From contig NZ_BMFU01000002.1 in assembly GCF_014639235.1 (NCBI RefSeq), forward strand, positions 638,361 to 702,360: 64,000 nucleotides of DNA, written 5' to 3'. Every line of letters starts with the position of its first letter. The stretch's first letter is position 1. The position numbers and the translations under genes are program-made. The notes beneath the pieces are model-generated. The model worked only from the letters and a program-made list of their open reading frames with translations. It did not search any database and had not been told where the DNA came from. Source of the stretch: Paenibacillus silvae (GTDB lineage: Bacteria; Bacillota; Bacilli; Paenibacillales; Paenibacillaceae). Shown here one piece after another: positions 50,854 through 59,221 of the stretch.

Positions 50854-52563
50854 TTGTTCGCTCGTCTGAATGTCTTTACCAAAATTACGCTGCTCTTCGT
50901 GGCGCTGCTTGTCCTGGTGCTGTTCCTCTACACCTATTCGAACCGGGAAAGTGTACGTGTGATTAAACATGAAATTCAGAACAACACGATGAACCATCTG
51001 TCCACATTTGCCGACTCGGTAGAATCCAATATATACCAATTGTCACTTTATGGTTTGTCTATTGGACAGGATTCCAGCATTCAGGAATATCAACGCCCGG
51101 ATTACAAGGATGTACCTTATGAACGTGTCAAGGTTGGGAGTGCTATTCTCGAAAAAATTAATCTGTATAACGCCGCCAGCAAATGGCATTCGACGATTAC
51201 ACTGTATTTTCCAAGGTTGCAAAAAGTCATTTCCACGGATTATTATGCTTATATCCCTTACAGGAAGGATGAATTTTCCAAACCGCTTTCAAAATCCTGG
51301 GCTTATACACATGAGCAGTTTGAGTGGTACACAACGGACCCCACAACGGCTATGGATACTCCGGGAAAATCCAGACTTATCACCAAGATCAGCTTCCCGG
51401 TACATCATTTAATCGCTATGCTCGATCAGAACAAGCTGAATAACAAAGGTGACCCCTTTATGTTCCATCCCGATCTGGGCTTAATTAGCAACAGCAGCGC
51501 AAATGAGACCTTGAATGCGATCCAGTCCAAGCTCAAAGCGACGAAACTTTCGGACAAAGGCGGATTTACCGCGACCCTTGACCGCACGGAGTACTATGTT
51601 TCGTATATTCAATCGGGCAGTCTTGGATGGTACTACGTGGATTATGTACCGATGCAGCAGATTTTAGGGCCCATTACGAACAGCCGTAACCTCTTTTATG
51701 CTTCCATCGCCGTTCTGATCGCGATGAGTGTAGTTGTGCTGTATGTGCTGTACCGAAGTGTGCAGCTTCCACTGCTTCAGCTCGTTAAGGGCACGAACCG
51801 TTTATCGACTGGAGATTTTTCCGTTCGTTTGCATTATACATCTCGTAATGAGTTCAGTTTGTTATTTGCACGATTTAACATCATGGCCCAGCGGATTCAA
51901 GAGCTGATCGAGAATGTATATGAGGAGCAGCTTAGAAGACGTGAAGCTACGCTGAAGCAGCTGCAATCACAGATTAATCCGCATTTTCTGTACAACTGTC
52001 TCTTCTATATCAAAAATATGGCGCGGATGAAAAATGAAAAAGCTGTTGTGGCGATGGCGCTTAATCTGGGCGAATATTACCGTTACATAACGAGATCAGA
52101 GAATGATCAGGCAACGATCAAGGAAGAGCTCACGATGGTGAAAAACTACCTGGAAATACAGGCGCTCCGGCTGGAACGCATGCATTATACCATTGATGTA
52201 CCTGATGATATGCTGCATAAAACATTACCCCGATTAACCCTGCAGCCGATCGTTGAGAACGCTATCATTCACGGCATCGAACCTCGTACAGAAGATGGGC
52301 ATATCACGATAACAGGCCATCATACGGATGAATTGAGCACGATAACTGTGGAGGACAGCGGACGGGGTATGACAGAAAATCAGATGCAAGAGTTAACAAA
52401 TAATTTGCACAAACCGCTTGATGGCAGCATGGGATGCGGAACCTGGAATGTTCATCAGCGTTTGTCTTTTTTGTATGGTGAACGAGCGGGTCTGAGTTAT
52501 GAACATGGGTCACGCGGCGGAGTCAAAGTGAGCATCACATGGTACAACAATATCAACGAGTAG
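50854..52563 (+). CDS. YesM-type sensor histidine kinase (glucan system)
   Basis: 569 residues; TTG start with GAGGAGG 7 bases upstream. It has an N-terminal membrane helix (ITLLFVALLVLVLFLYTYS), an extracytoplasmic sensor of about 240 residues, a second helix near 280-300 (LFYASIAVLIAMSVVVLYVLY), and HAMP. The kinase domain has phospho-His377 in QINPHFLYNCLFYIKNM, then QPIVENAIIHG, EDSGRGM and a partly degenerate G2 region GCGTWNVHQRL. It is followed 9 bp later by its regulator gene. Confidence 0.92.
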   Translation: MFARLNVFTKITLLFVALLVLVLFLYTYSNRESVRVIKHEIQNNTMNHLSTFADSVESNIYQLSLYGLSIGQDSSIQEYQRPDYKDVPYERVKVGSAILEKINLYNAASKWHSTITLYFPRLQKVISTDYYAYIPYRKDEFSKPLSKSWAYTHEQFEWYTTDPTTAMDTPGKSRLITKISFPVHHLIAMLDQNKLNNKGDPFMFHPDLGLISNSSANETLNAIQSKLKATKLSDKGGFTATLDRTEYYVSYIQSGSLGWYYVDYVPMQQILGPITNSRNLFYASIAVLIAMSVVVLYVLYRSVQLPLLQLVKGTNRLSTGDFSVRLHYTSRNEFSLLFARFNIMAQRIQELIENVYEEQLRRREATLKQLQSQINPHFLYNCLFYIKNMARMKNEKAVVAMALNLGEYYRYITRSENDQATIKEELTMVKNYLEIQALRLERMHYTIDVPDDMLHKTLPRLTLQPIVENAIIHGIEPRTEDGHITITGHHTDELSTITVEDSGRGMTENQMQELTNNLHKPLDGSMGCGTWNVHQRLSFLYGERAGLSYEHGSRGGVKVSITWYNNINE

Positions 52564-52572
52564 GTGAAGTAC

Positions 52573-54213
52573 ATGTTACAAATTTTATTAGTAGACGATG
52601 AACGATCCGTCGTAGAAACACTGGCTGAAACGATCCCTTGGGAAAGCTGCGGAATCAGTACGGTGCACGAGGCATTATCCGGTGCTGTCGCACTTGAAAT
52701 TATGGAAAACCATGATATCGATATTGTGATCACCGACATTCGTATGCCAGAGATGTCCGGCATTGATCTGATTACGACCATTCACGAGAAGTGGCCTCAT
52801 GTGCAAACCATTTTACTGTCGGGCTTTGCCGACTTTGAATACGCCAAGCAAGCGATGGCTCAGGAGAGCTTTGATTATTTGTTAAAACCCGTGAGTGACG
52901 AGGACCTGATTGAAACTGTGCAGCGACTGGTAGATCGGATCAAGCAAAAGTGGGAAACCGCCGCATCCTATCAACGGGCTTTGCATGCGTTTCAGGATAA
53001 TCTGCCACTGCTGCGGTCCACCATGCTTCACGAATTGCTTACAGGCAAAACCTATTCCCCTTCCGCGCTTGCGGACAAGCTGGAGCTGCTTGAACTGCCC
53101 TACTCCATTGGCGAGGAACTCGGTATGCTGGTCATTCGCATGGAGGAGCATCTGTCCGAGATGGGAGATCATGATCTGTCACTGATGCAATACGCTATTA
53201 GCAATATTATCAGTGAAGTGATGCAGCATCATTTTCACATCTGGCACACACGGGACGTGCATGATTATCTGGTGGTTCTGGTTAGTGTTAAAAAGGGCGC
53301 TTTGCAGAACATGAACAAAGAGGAGAAACCCCAGACATTGCTGGAGCATTATGCGTCGCAAATTCAGACCAATGTTCAGTTGTATCTCAAAGGGGCCATC
53401 TCGATCTCCGTCTCCCATTGGGGCAAGTTTCCTTATGAGATCGGAGCAATCTATGAAAGTGCGGTTCGGTCTATGCGGAAGCGTATGGGTCAGGCACAGG
53501 GGCTGTTTATCACCGCATCTGATGACAAGGATGTACATCCCCTGCCTGCCATTAGATCCCTATACAATCCACCGACACTGATCAGTCTGCTGGAAGCGGG
53601 ACGGTTTGATGCGGTCGAGCAGAAAATTGAAGTTATTTTTGAAGAATTACTGGAGTCAGGACAGCATCATGATATTGCCGAAACAACCATTGAGGTCTAC
53701 CACGCGTTGGCCGGTGCATTTGCTTATATCATTCATAAGAATGGCAAACAGATCTCTTCTGTTCTGTCTGCAGAAACCTATAAGTACTTCCAGGCTCCTG
53801 TATATGCTACTGCACAGCAGCTGAAGGACTGGTCCATACGGACACTGTCTTCGATCAGTGAGGATGCAGAACAAGAGCTGAAGGACAATCACAGCACCAT
53901 CGTTCGAAGTGTCAAAAGCTTTGTGGATCAGCATCTCGCATCAGATGTCTCACTACCGGCCATTGCCGAGCATGTTCACCTGCACCCGGTATATCTGTCC
54001 AAAGTGTATAAAACCGAGACCGGTGAGGCGTTAACAGCTTATGTATATCGTTTGCGGATGGAAAAAGCAGCATATTATTTGCGCTCCTCCAGCGCCAAGG
54101 TATTTGAAATTGCCGAGCTTGTCGGGTACAACAACACGGCTTATTTCATTCGGGTGTTCAAGAAGTTTTACGATTTGACTCCGCAGGAATACAGAGAGAA
54201 CCTGCCTGTTTGA
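52573..54213 (+). CDS. YesN-type response regulator with AraC domain (glucan system)
   Basis: 546 residues from the ATG at 52573, which has AGGTGA just upstream; an in-frame GTG three codons earlier touches the kinase stop. The receiver has Asp55 in IVITDIRMPEMSG and Lys in DYLLKP. The C-terminal AraC domain has SLPAIAEHVHLHPVYLSKVYKTE and IAELVGYNNTAYFIRVFKK. The centre is a long, poorly conserved region. It probably activates the permease operon and the binding-protein gene through the motif the two share. Confidence 0.93.
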   Translation: MLQILLVDDERSVVETLAETIPWESCGISTVHEALSGAVALEIMENHDIDIVITDIRMPEMSGIDLITTIHEKWPHVQTILLSGFADFEYAKQAMAQESFDYLLKPVSDEDLIETVQRLVDRIKQKWETAASYQRALHAFQDNLPLLRSTMLHELLTGKTYSPSALADKLELLELPYSIGEELGMLVIRMEEHLSEMGDHDLSLMQYAISNIISEVMQHHFHIWHTRDVHDYLVVLVSVKKGALQNMNKEEKPQTLLEHYASQIQTNVQLYLKGAISISVSHWGKFPYEIGAIYESAVRSMRKRMGQAQGLFITASDDKDVHPLPAIRSLYNPPTLISLLEAGRFDAVEQKIEVIFEELLESGQHHDIAETTIEVYHALAGAFAYIIHKNGKQISSVLSAETYKYFQAPVYATAQQLKDWSIRTLSSISEDAEQELKDNHSTIVRSVKSFVDQHLASDVSLPAIAEHVHLHPVYLSKVYKTETGEALTAYVYRLRMEKAAYYLRSSSAKVFEIAELVGYNNTAYFIRVFKKFYDLTPQEYRENLPV

Positions 54214-54302
54214 TGTAATGGTTCAAAACCTTGCTTAGCTGCCTGACTGAATTTAAGCGGCACGAATACATTTCGTAAATATTCATAAAAGATGAACACA
54301 TC

Positions 54303-54340
54303 AAAAGGCCTTACCGGAGCTTACTCCAGCAAGGCCTTTT
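54303..54340. terminator. Bidirectional terminator
   Basis: AAAAGGCCTT pairs perfectly with AAGGCCTTTT, extended by GGAG/CTCC inside. It serves the response regulator and the convergent binding-protein gene. Confidence 0.88.
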
Positions 54341-54364
54341 CTCTATTGCTCTGTGTTCTTCAGC

Positions 54365-56050
54365 TTACTTGCCGCTAGTTACGGATTGATACCACTCATT
54401 AACTTCCTTCGTATTTTGTTCTCCACCGGAAGAATTCCATTTCTCTACGAACGTATCGAATGCATCGATTGGAGCTTTACCATAAATGATCTGAGAGAAC
54501 GTATCTTTTTCCATTTTGGTTAGGATGTCGTTATTCATTTGCATCGACATCGTTGGCGCACCTGTGAACATCTGTTTTAATGCGATATCTTTTTGATCCA
54601 GAACAATCTTGGCCGCTTCCACCATTGGTGCCGGTACGCCGGATTTGAGTTTTTTCTCGAAAGGTGTTGTTGCTTCTTCACCGTTAGCAAACTTCGCAAG
54701 CGTAGCCATGTTCAGACTCGGGATACGTGCGCCATCAAACGTTAATGTGTATTTCTCAGGTGCATAACCGCCTGTCACACTAGCATCGGTTGTTACATTG
54801 CCGTCTTTCATTGCCCAGTCGTATCCTTCAGCAAAGCCATGTTCGAATTCATCACCTGCTTGTGGATTGGCATAGTGATCGAATAGATAGTTTTGATAGG
54901 TGAAAAAGACTTCCGGGTTCTTCATATCTTTGTTAATCAGAATTACACCGTTGTCGTTCGCGGTACCGCGTCTGCCTGCTTTGCCATCAGGTCCAGATGG
55001 AATCGGGTAAGCTTTGTACTCCGCTTCCGGATTGTTTTTCTTCACATCTTCGAGCGGCCATGACGGCATCCAGTGAGGTCCGACAACGATCCCTGCTTTA
55101 CCTGCTGTAAACTCTTCTGCTGCTTTGGTTTCATCATATACCCCGGCTTCTTCTGGAATGTATCCTTTGCTCATCCAGTCGGCCAGTGTTGCCAAAGCTT
55201 GTTTTGCTCCAGGGTTTACAGAACCGTACTCCAGTTTTCCTTCTGCGTTCAGATTCCACTGGTTTGGCATCGTGCCGAAGGCTCCGAAGATCCAGCCAGC
55301 ATCAGACATCCATGTGCTCAACCAGTTTTTGAATCCGATGGTGAGACCATAAGTGTCTTTTTTACCATTGCCATCCGGGTCTTTGTTCGTAAACGTTTCC
55401 ATAATTACTTCAAGATCAGCCAGCGTTTCAGGTGCTTTCAGATTAAACTTTTTCATCCAATCCTCGCGAATCCACATCACTGGATCACTATTATAGGAGT
55501 AATCGAGAATCGGGATACCAATCCGTTTACCATCCTGCATGTACGGATACCATACCGAAGGATCTTCATTCACTGCGGCTTTCCAGGTATCACTTGCATA
55601 CTGATCAAACAATTCACCAGCATCAACGAACTTGCCCGTTTCAATCAACTCACGTGCCAGATTGAAGTCGCCGCGATACGAGATAATGTCCGGCATTTCT
55701 GCATTGGAAGCCAGCGACAGACGAAGCTTCGTTTCAAACGCGTTGTTTGTGGATGGTGAGACCCATTGATTTTTCAATTCAATGCCGAGCTTGTCTTTCG
55801 CCCATTTGGTGTGCACGTTATTGTCCTGATCTTCACCAGATTTGAATTTGATTTCGGGTCCCCAAGGACGCAAATAAGTAATTTTTACGGGTGGATCATA
55901 CTTCCCGTCCTTCAATTCCAGTGCAGTGCTTGGTGTGCTCGGTGCAGCCTCTTTACTCGCCCCGCTGTTACATCCACTTAATACTGCTGTAAGCGCGAAC
56001 ATTCCTGCCAAAGCTAAAGCGCCCATCTTTCTTTTCTTCAATGTTTTCAA
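54365..56050 (-). CDS. Extracellular solute-binding lipoprotein (glucan system)
   Basis: 561 residues. TTG start at 56050 with GGGGG 9 bases upstream. The lipobox LTAVLSGC places the lipid Cys near residue 27. The mature protein is of the LplA/YtcQ type with ITYLRPWGPEIKFKSG, a calcium-loop-like DPDGNGKKDTYGL near residue 210, and RRGTANDNGVILINKD. It should deliver glucan oligosaccharides to the permeases at 48.9-50.7 kb, although it is transcribed separately, with the two-component genes inverted between them. The shared upstream motif supports the link. Confidence 0.9.
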   Translation of the reverse strand: MKTLKKRKMGALALAGMFALTAVLSGCNSGASKEAAPSTPSTALELKDGKYDPPVKITYLRPWGPEIKFKSGEDQDNNVHTKWAKDKLGIELKNQWVSPSTNNAFETKLRLSLASNAEMPDIISYRGDFNLARELIETGKFVDAGELFDQYASDTWKAAVNEDPSVWYPYMQDGKRIGIPILDYSYNSDPVMWIREDWMKKFNLKAPETLADLEVIMETFTNKDPDGNGKKDTYGLTIGFKNWLSTWMSDAGWIFGAFGTMPNQWNLNAEGKLEYGSVNPGAKQALATLADWMSKGYIPEEAGVYDETKAAEEFTAGKAGIVVGPHWMPSWPLEDVKKNNPEAEYKAYPIPSGPDGKAGRRGTANDNGVILINKDMKNPEVFFTYQNYLFDHYANPQAGDEFEHGFAEGYDWAMKDGNVTTDASVTGGYAPEKYTLTFDGARIPSLNMATLAKFANGEEATTPFEKKLKSGVPAPMVEAAKIVLDQKDIALKQMFTGAPTMSMQMNNDILTKMEKDTFSQIIYGKAPIDAFDTFVEKWNSSGGEQNTKEVNEWYQSVTSGK

Positions 56051-56127
56051 CTTGTGTGTCCCCCTGTCTATGTAATGATGTTGTCTACAGAGTCCATCAT
56101 AATGAATGACGTATATGTATGCCCATA

Positions 56128-56141
56128 CTAATATTGCAACA
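56128..56141 (-). promoter_or_regulatory. Shared activator-site candidate before the binding-protein gene
   Basis: TGTTGCAATATTAG, identical to the site at 50802-50815, ending 26 bp before TATGAT (56096-56101). A second TGCAATA lies 12 bp upstream, giving a direct repeat as often bound by AraC-type regulators. Confidence 0.6.
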
Positions 56142-56207
56142 TTTATTGCATTAATTTAGGATATTAAAAAGTGAATACGGATGTTGTATTAATACAATGT
56201 CTCGCAG

Positions 56208-56438
56208 TTATCTTTCTTGCTTATCAAGGAGCAAACCCTCGGGGGAGCGATACACAGCGATACGAACAGATGCTTTGACAGACCCGATGATTTCATTTAG
56301 AAAAGGACTACCCGGCTTCGCTATTTTTTTTACACCGAAAGGTTCCAGTATAGCTTGTATCTGCTTGGCATCATATGGTTGTCCCAACAACTCGATCAAC
56401 TGCTCGGATGCTTGAGTTCGGTAATCGTTACTAAACAT
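56208..56438 (-). CDS. Small protein of unknown function
   Basis: 76 residues, not recognised. AGAGGAT stands 9 bases before the ATG. The sequence is mixed alpha/beta in appearance (QASEQLIELLGQPYDAKQ, ILEPFGVKKIAKPGSPFLNE, SVRIAVYRSPEGLLL) with no membrane helix or signal. It lies between the lichenase and the binding-protein genes, with a terminator separating it from the former, so it forms its own unit. It could be a real small gene or a chance frame; the ribosome site and the amino-acid composition favour a gene. Confidence 0.55.
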   Translation of the reverse strand: MFSNDYRTQASEQLIELLGQPYDAKQIQAILEPFGVKKIAKPGSPFLNEIIGSVKASVRIAVYRSPEGLLLDKQER

Positions 56439-56562
56439 GTATTTCCATCCTCTCGAAATTGAGTGGTAATTTACCCTTTTCCCTCATCATCTTACGTTTC
56501 GTTAGTTATGTAAAGTGTCATATCCTGTACAATTATGGCATGAATTCAACTTCATCTGAAAA

Positions 56563-56602
56563 TAAAAAACAGAGGACGACGGATAAACTCCGCTCCTCTG
56601 TT
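56563..56602 (-). terminator. Terminator of the lichenase gene
   Basis: AACAGAGGA pairs with TCCTCTGTT, with an inner CGGAGTTTATCCG hairpin, then TTTTATTTT on the minus strand. Confidence 0.82.
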
Positions 56603-56658
56603 GTGCATGTCTGCATATTTTTTGTATGCTCCAAACGTCGCACGCAGCTCAACCTTAA

Positions 56659-57372
56659 TCAGTTGCTCGTATATTTCACCCAATCATATTCTGCATGCAG
56701 CGGGTTAGCCCCGTTATATGATCCAAGCCAGCTGTCAACACCTGTTCCGTTCCAGATATTCATCATAATTTTGCCTGGTGTCTTAGGAATGTTCGTTGTA
56801 GCTGTATGCTTGAGCACCCCGTCCACATACCACTTGATATGCCCTGGCTGCCAATCAAATGCATACGTATGGAATCCCTGGGACGCATCAAAGCCAAGAT
56901 TTACGATTTTCTCATGATTTCCTACACCGTTTGTGTAATAGTTGAATTGCACTTTGGTGGTGTCTTTGCCAAGAAACTCAATATCAATCTCGTCCCATTG
57001 TGTACCATGGGCTGGACCTGTGTACGTAAAGAACGAGGATACAATGCCTGTGTTTTTAGCAGGTTTCATGCTGACCTCATACAGACCATATCCGTAAGTA
57101 TTCGTTGACCGATACTCGCCGCAATCGAACTTGTTGTTTGAAGGACTTGTCAGACTCAAGCGCAGCTTGCCGTCATTGGTAAAATTAGCATTGTTTGCTC
57201 GCCATGTGCAGTTGAACATCGAGCCGTTCGAGTACCCGTCTGCTTTCTGCCACGTGCTTGGATTGTAATACGTCAGCGGCTCCCAAAATACATACCCGGC
57301 GAAAACGCTTACTGAAATAAATAATGAAACCACTCCCGATACCATTAATGTGAACCATGTTTTCCTCTTCAT
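56659..57372 (-). CDS. bglS: Secreted lichenase, endo-beta-1,3-1,4-glucanase (GH16)
   Basis: 237 residues from the ATG at 57372 (GGAGG 6 bases upstream; the ATG one codon earlier is too close). The signal peptide of about 25 residues is followed by the classic Bacillus lichenase fold: VFWEPLTYYNPSTWQKADGY, FNCTWRANN, the catalytic DEIDIEFLGKDTTKVQFNYY at about 127-146 with nucleophile and acid/base Glu, and MMNIWNGTGVDSWLG. The two Cys in FNCTW and FDCGEY form the usual disulfide. It hydrolyses mixed-linkage cereal beta-glucan. It has its own terminator and a cre-like site about 100 bp upstream. Confidence 0.95.
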   Translation of the reverse strand: MKRKTWFTLMVSGVVSLFISVSVFAGYVFWEPLTYYNPSTWQKADGYSNGSMFNCTWRANNANFTNDGKLRLSLTSPSNNKFDCGEYRSTNTYGYGLYEVSMKPAKNTGIVSSFFTYTGPAHGTQWDEIDIEFLGKDTTKVQFNYYTNGVGNHEKIVNLGFDASQGFHTYAFDWQPGHIKWYVDGVLKHTATTNIPKTPGKIMMNIWNGTGVDSWLGSYNGANPLHAEYDWVKYTSN

Positions 57373-57471
57373 CATACACCTCCGTCTCTGATTCCAACCA
57401 TTTCAACAAAGGATAGGAAACGTCTTAAAGATCATGCAGCCTATTGCTAATATTCGGCCTCCTCTCACTTT

Positions 57472-57485
57472 ATAAAGCGCTTACA
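57472..57485. promoter_or_regulatory. cre-like site upstream of the lichenase gene
   Basis: TGTAAGCGCTTTAT on the minus strand, 12 of 14 cre positions, in the 248-bp gap before bglS. The remaining gap up to the terminator at 57593 holds AT-rich DNA with no clear promoter boxes. Confidence 0.5.
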
Positions 57486-57592
57486 TGGTTGGTATTTCCA
57501 TTTTATATCCAGTACGATTCATCAACCATAGCAAAGTTTAAAGAATAGATATTCACTTTTAAAGATATTTTCCTAGCAAGACATCTTATGCC

Positions 57593-57620
57593 AAAAGGCC
57601 CTTCGTTAACCGAAGTGGCC
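57593..57620 (-). terminator. Probable terminator after the FGE-like gene
   Basis: GGCC-ACTTCG pairs with CGAAG-GGCC around a small loop, with a bulge, then TTTT on the minus strand, starting directly after the stop codon. Confidence 0.6.
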
Positions 57621-57623
57621 GTG

Positions 57624-58466
57624 TTATTTACTGCGTACCACTCGTAATCCCTGATCGGGACCGAGACCGTTTGCATCAAATTTTCCTGGATAAGAGATTT
57701 CTGCCGTGTTTACGCTACTGACCCAGCCGCCTCCCTTGCTGACTCTCCAGGTATTGTTCGGAGTTTCCGGATGGCTGTGCCAGTCCCAGCACCATTCTCT
57801 AACATTGCCGGACATATCATAAATTCCTAGCTCGTTTGCTTTTTGCTGACCGACTGGCTTGGTTTGATTCCGATTATTCTCGATTGCCGGCCAGTTCCAG
57901 TCTCCTGTTAACGGTTTTTCCCCGGCATTCATCCAGTACCATGCGACCTCGTCAGGATTATTACTTCCGCTATAGGTGAAATTCTGGCTTTTCTGTCCTC
58001 CGCTCGCCGCGTATTCCCACTCTGCTGCTGTTGGCAGACGATACCCGTTCGCGCCTTCATTAATGGTTACTGTCCATTTTATATTATCATTTCCATTTTT
58101 ATTGTCAGGGTCCGTAGTTTCTTTATCAATTGAGTAATACGGCTTCAGGTTTTCCTTAACGCTCCGTGCGTTACAATATTCTATTGCATCATACCAGGTC
58201 ACTCTTTCAACCGGACGTTCTTCACCTTTGAAACCGGATGGGTTGTCCTCCATAACTTCCATCCACTGCTTCTGTGTCACCTCGTATTTGCCAATATAGA
58301 AGTCAGACAGTGTAATGTCCTTATCTGTAAAACTGGATTTGCTGGTCTTGAATGCACCGCCTTCAACCAGTACAAGATCATCACTTACAGTTGTAGTACT
58401 GCTCGTTGAACAAGCACTTAAACCGGCAGTTGCTGCGATGAGCAGAAATATAAGCCACTTTCTCAT
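57624..58466 (-). CDS. Formylglycine-generating-enzyme-like (SUMF1 domain) lipoprotein
   Basis: 280 residues from the ATG at 58466 (AAAGGAG 8 bases upstream; the in-frame start at 58517 is rejected). It has a lipobox signal (ATAGLSAC, Cys near 19). The SUMF1 fold is clear: VLVEGGAFKTSK, FYIGKYEVTQKQWMEVM, PVERVTWYDAIEYCNARS, GYRLPTAAEWEYAASGG, GIYDMSGNVREWCWDW, and the end GGGWVSSVNTAEISYPGK with GLRVVRSK. The two active-site Cys of true FGE, expected in the last block, are missing, and no sulfatase is nearby. A binding or regulatory role is therefore more likely than sulfatase activation. It lies 88 bp after xynA. Confidence 0.82.
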   Translation of the reverse strand: MRKWLIFLLIAATAGLSACSTSSTTTVSDDLVLVEGGAFKTSKSSFTDKDITLSDFYIGKYEVTQKQWMEVMEDNPSGFKGEERPVERVTWYDAIEYCNARSVKENLKPYYSIDKETTDPDNKNGNDNIKWTVTINEGANGYRLPTAAEWEYAASGGQKSQNFTYSGSNNPDEVAWYWMNAGEKPLTGDWNWPAIENNRNQTKPVGQQKANELGIYDMSGNVREWCWDWHSHPETPNNTWRVSKGGGWVSSVNTAEISYPGKFDANGLGPDQGLRVVRSK

Positions 58467-58545
58467 CTGTATGTCTCCTTTGACTATGAAACTGGAATGG
58501 AGAGCAAGACAGATCACAGACCTGCCTTGCTGGAGTTCAGTGTAA

Positions 58546-58559
58546 TGTAAACGCTTACC
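58546..58559. promoter_or_regulatory. cre site overlapping the xynA stop codon
   Basis: TGTAAACGCTTACC, 13 of 14 cre positions. It sits about 80 bp upstream of the FGE-like start and covers the xynA stop, so it may control that gene or block read-through from xynA. An imperfect hairpin GCAAGGCAG/CTGTCTTGC follows at 58505-58531. Confidence 0.5.
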
Positions 58560-59187
58560 AAACAGTCACGTTCGAACTACCGCTGCTTTGATATCCTTCC
58601 GTTGCCATAACCTGATAGGACCAGCTGCTGCCCAGGTACATTCCCTTGCTCGCCCACGCATTTACGTGATTCTGGAACGTAATTTGGGAGTTCACACCGA
58701 TTGGACGTTTGGATTGTCTAACACTCCAGTATTGCGGGAATGTTGAATACCCGTCAATGGATGGCTGATTGTATCTCATCGTTGTATAGATGTCATACGT
58801 GCCTCCGTCACTAGTTACCGTGCCTTTGTAAGTTCCTGTCGGACGATATGTGCCCCAATTATCCACTACATAATATTCAATAAGGGCATTTCGGGTCCAG
58901 CCGTAGAACGTCAGATAACCGTTGCCGGAAGGCGAAAATACGCCAGCGTTGTAGTTAACTACACGATTAGGTGTGCCGTAAGTCCAGCCTTTACCAACTA
59001 CAAAATTCCCGGTATTTTGCCAGGTTACGCTGTAATTCCCGCCAGATCCGTTCACAGCATTAACGTAACCCCCGCCATCAGTCCAGTTCTGCCAGTAATC
59101 TGTAGCGCTTGTTGTAGCGGCGAAAACGCCAAAACTCATGGAAGCTGCAAGAACAACAGTCATCAATTTTTTGCCGAATTTGAACAT
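58555..59187 (-). CDS. xynA: Secreted endo-1,4-beta-xylanase, GH11
   Basis: 210 residues with a signal peptide (about 1-28, ends TTSA-T). The GH11 jelly roll is unmistakable: DYWQNWTDGGGYVNAVNG, GNGYLTFYGWTRNALIEYYVVD with nucleophile Glu104, YDIYTTMRYNQPSIDG, FPQYWSVRQSKR, and the acid/base Glu197 in MATEGYQSSG. AGGAGG stands 9 bases before the ATG. It cleaves the xylan backbone outside the cell. It lies 34 bp after a CE1-type esterase gene, probably in an operon SGNH-CE1-xynA. Confidence 0.97.
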   Translation of the reverse strand: MFKFGKKLMTVVLAASMSFGVFAATTSATDYWQNWTDGGGYVNAVNGSGGNYSVTWQNTGNFVVGKGWTYGTPNRVVNYNAGVFSPSGNGYLTFYGWTRNALIEYYVVDNWGTYRPTGTYKGTVTSDGGTYDIYTTMRYNQPSIDGYSTFPQYWSVRQSKRPIGVNSQITFQNHVNAWASKGMYLGSSWSYQVMATEGYQSSGSSNVTVW

Positions 59188-59221
59188 AACGAAATACCTC
59201 CTGGAATTTTAAATTTTTGGT

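Noticed and set aside
55073..55759. 228-codon plus-strand frame opposite the binding-protein gene
   Set aside because: It is antisense to a clear lipoprotein gene, has a Cys- and Phe-rich composition with no family resemblance, and has no ribosome site.
57624..58466. Functional sulfatase-activating enzyme
   Set aside because: The cysteine pair for catalysis is absent and there is no sulfatase gene in the window.
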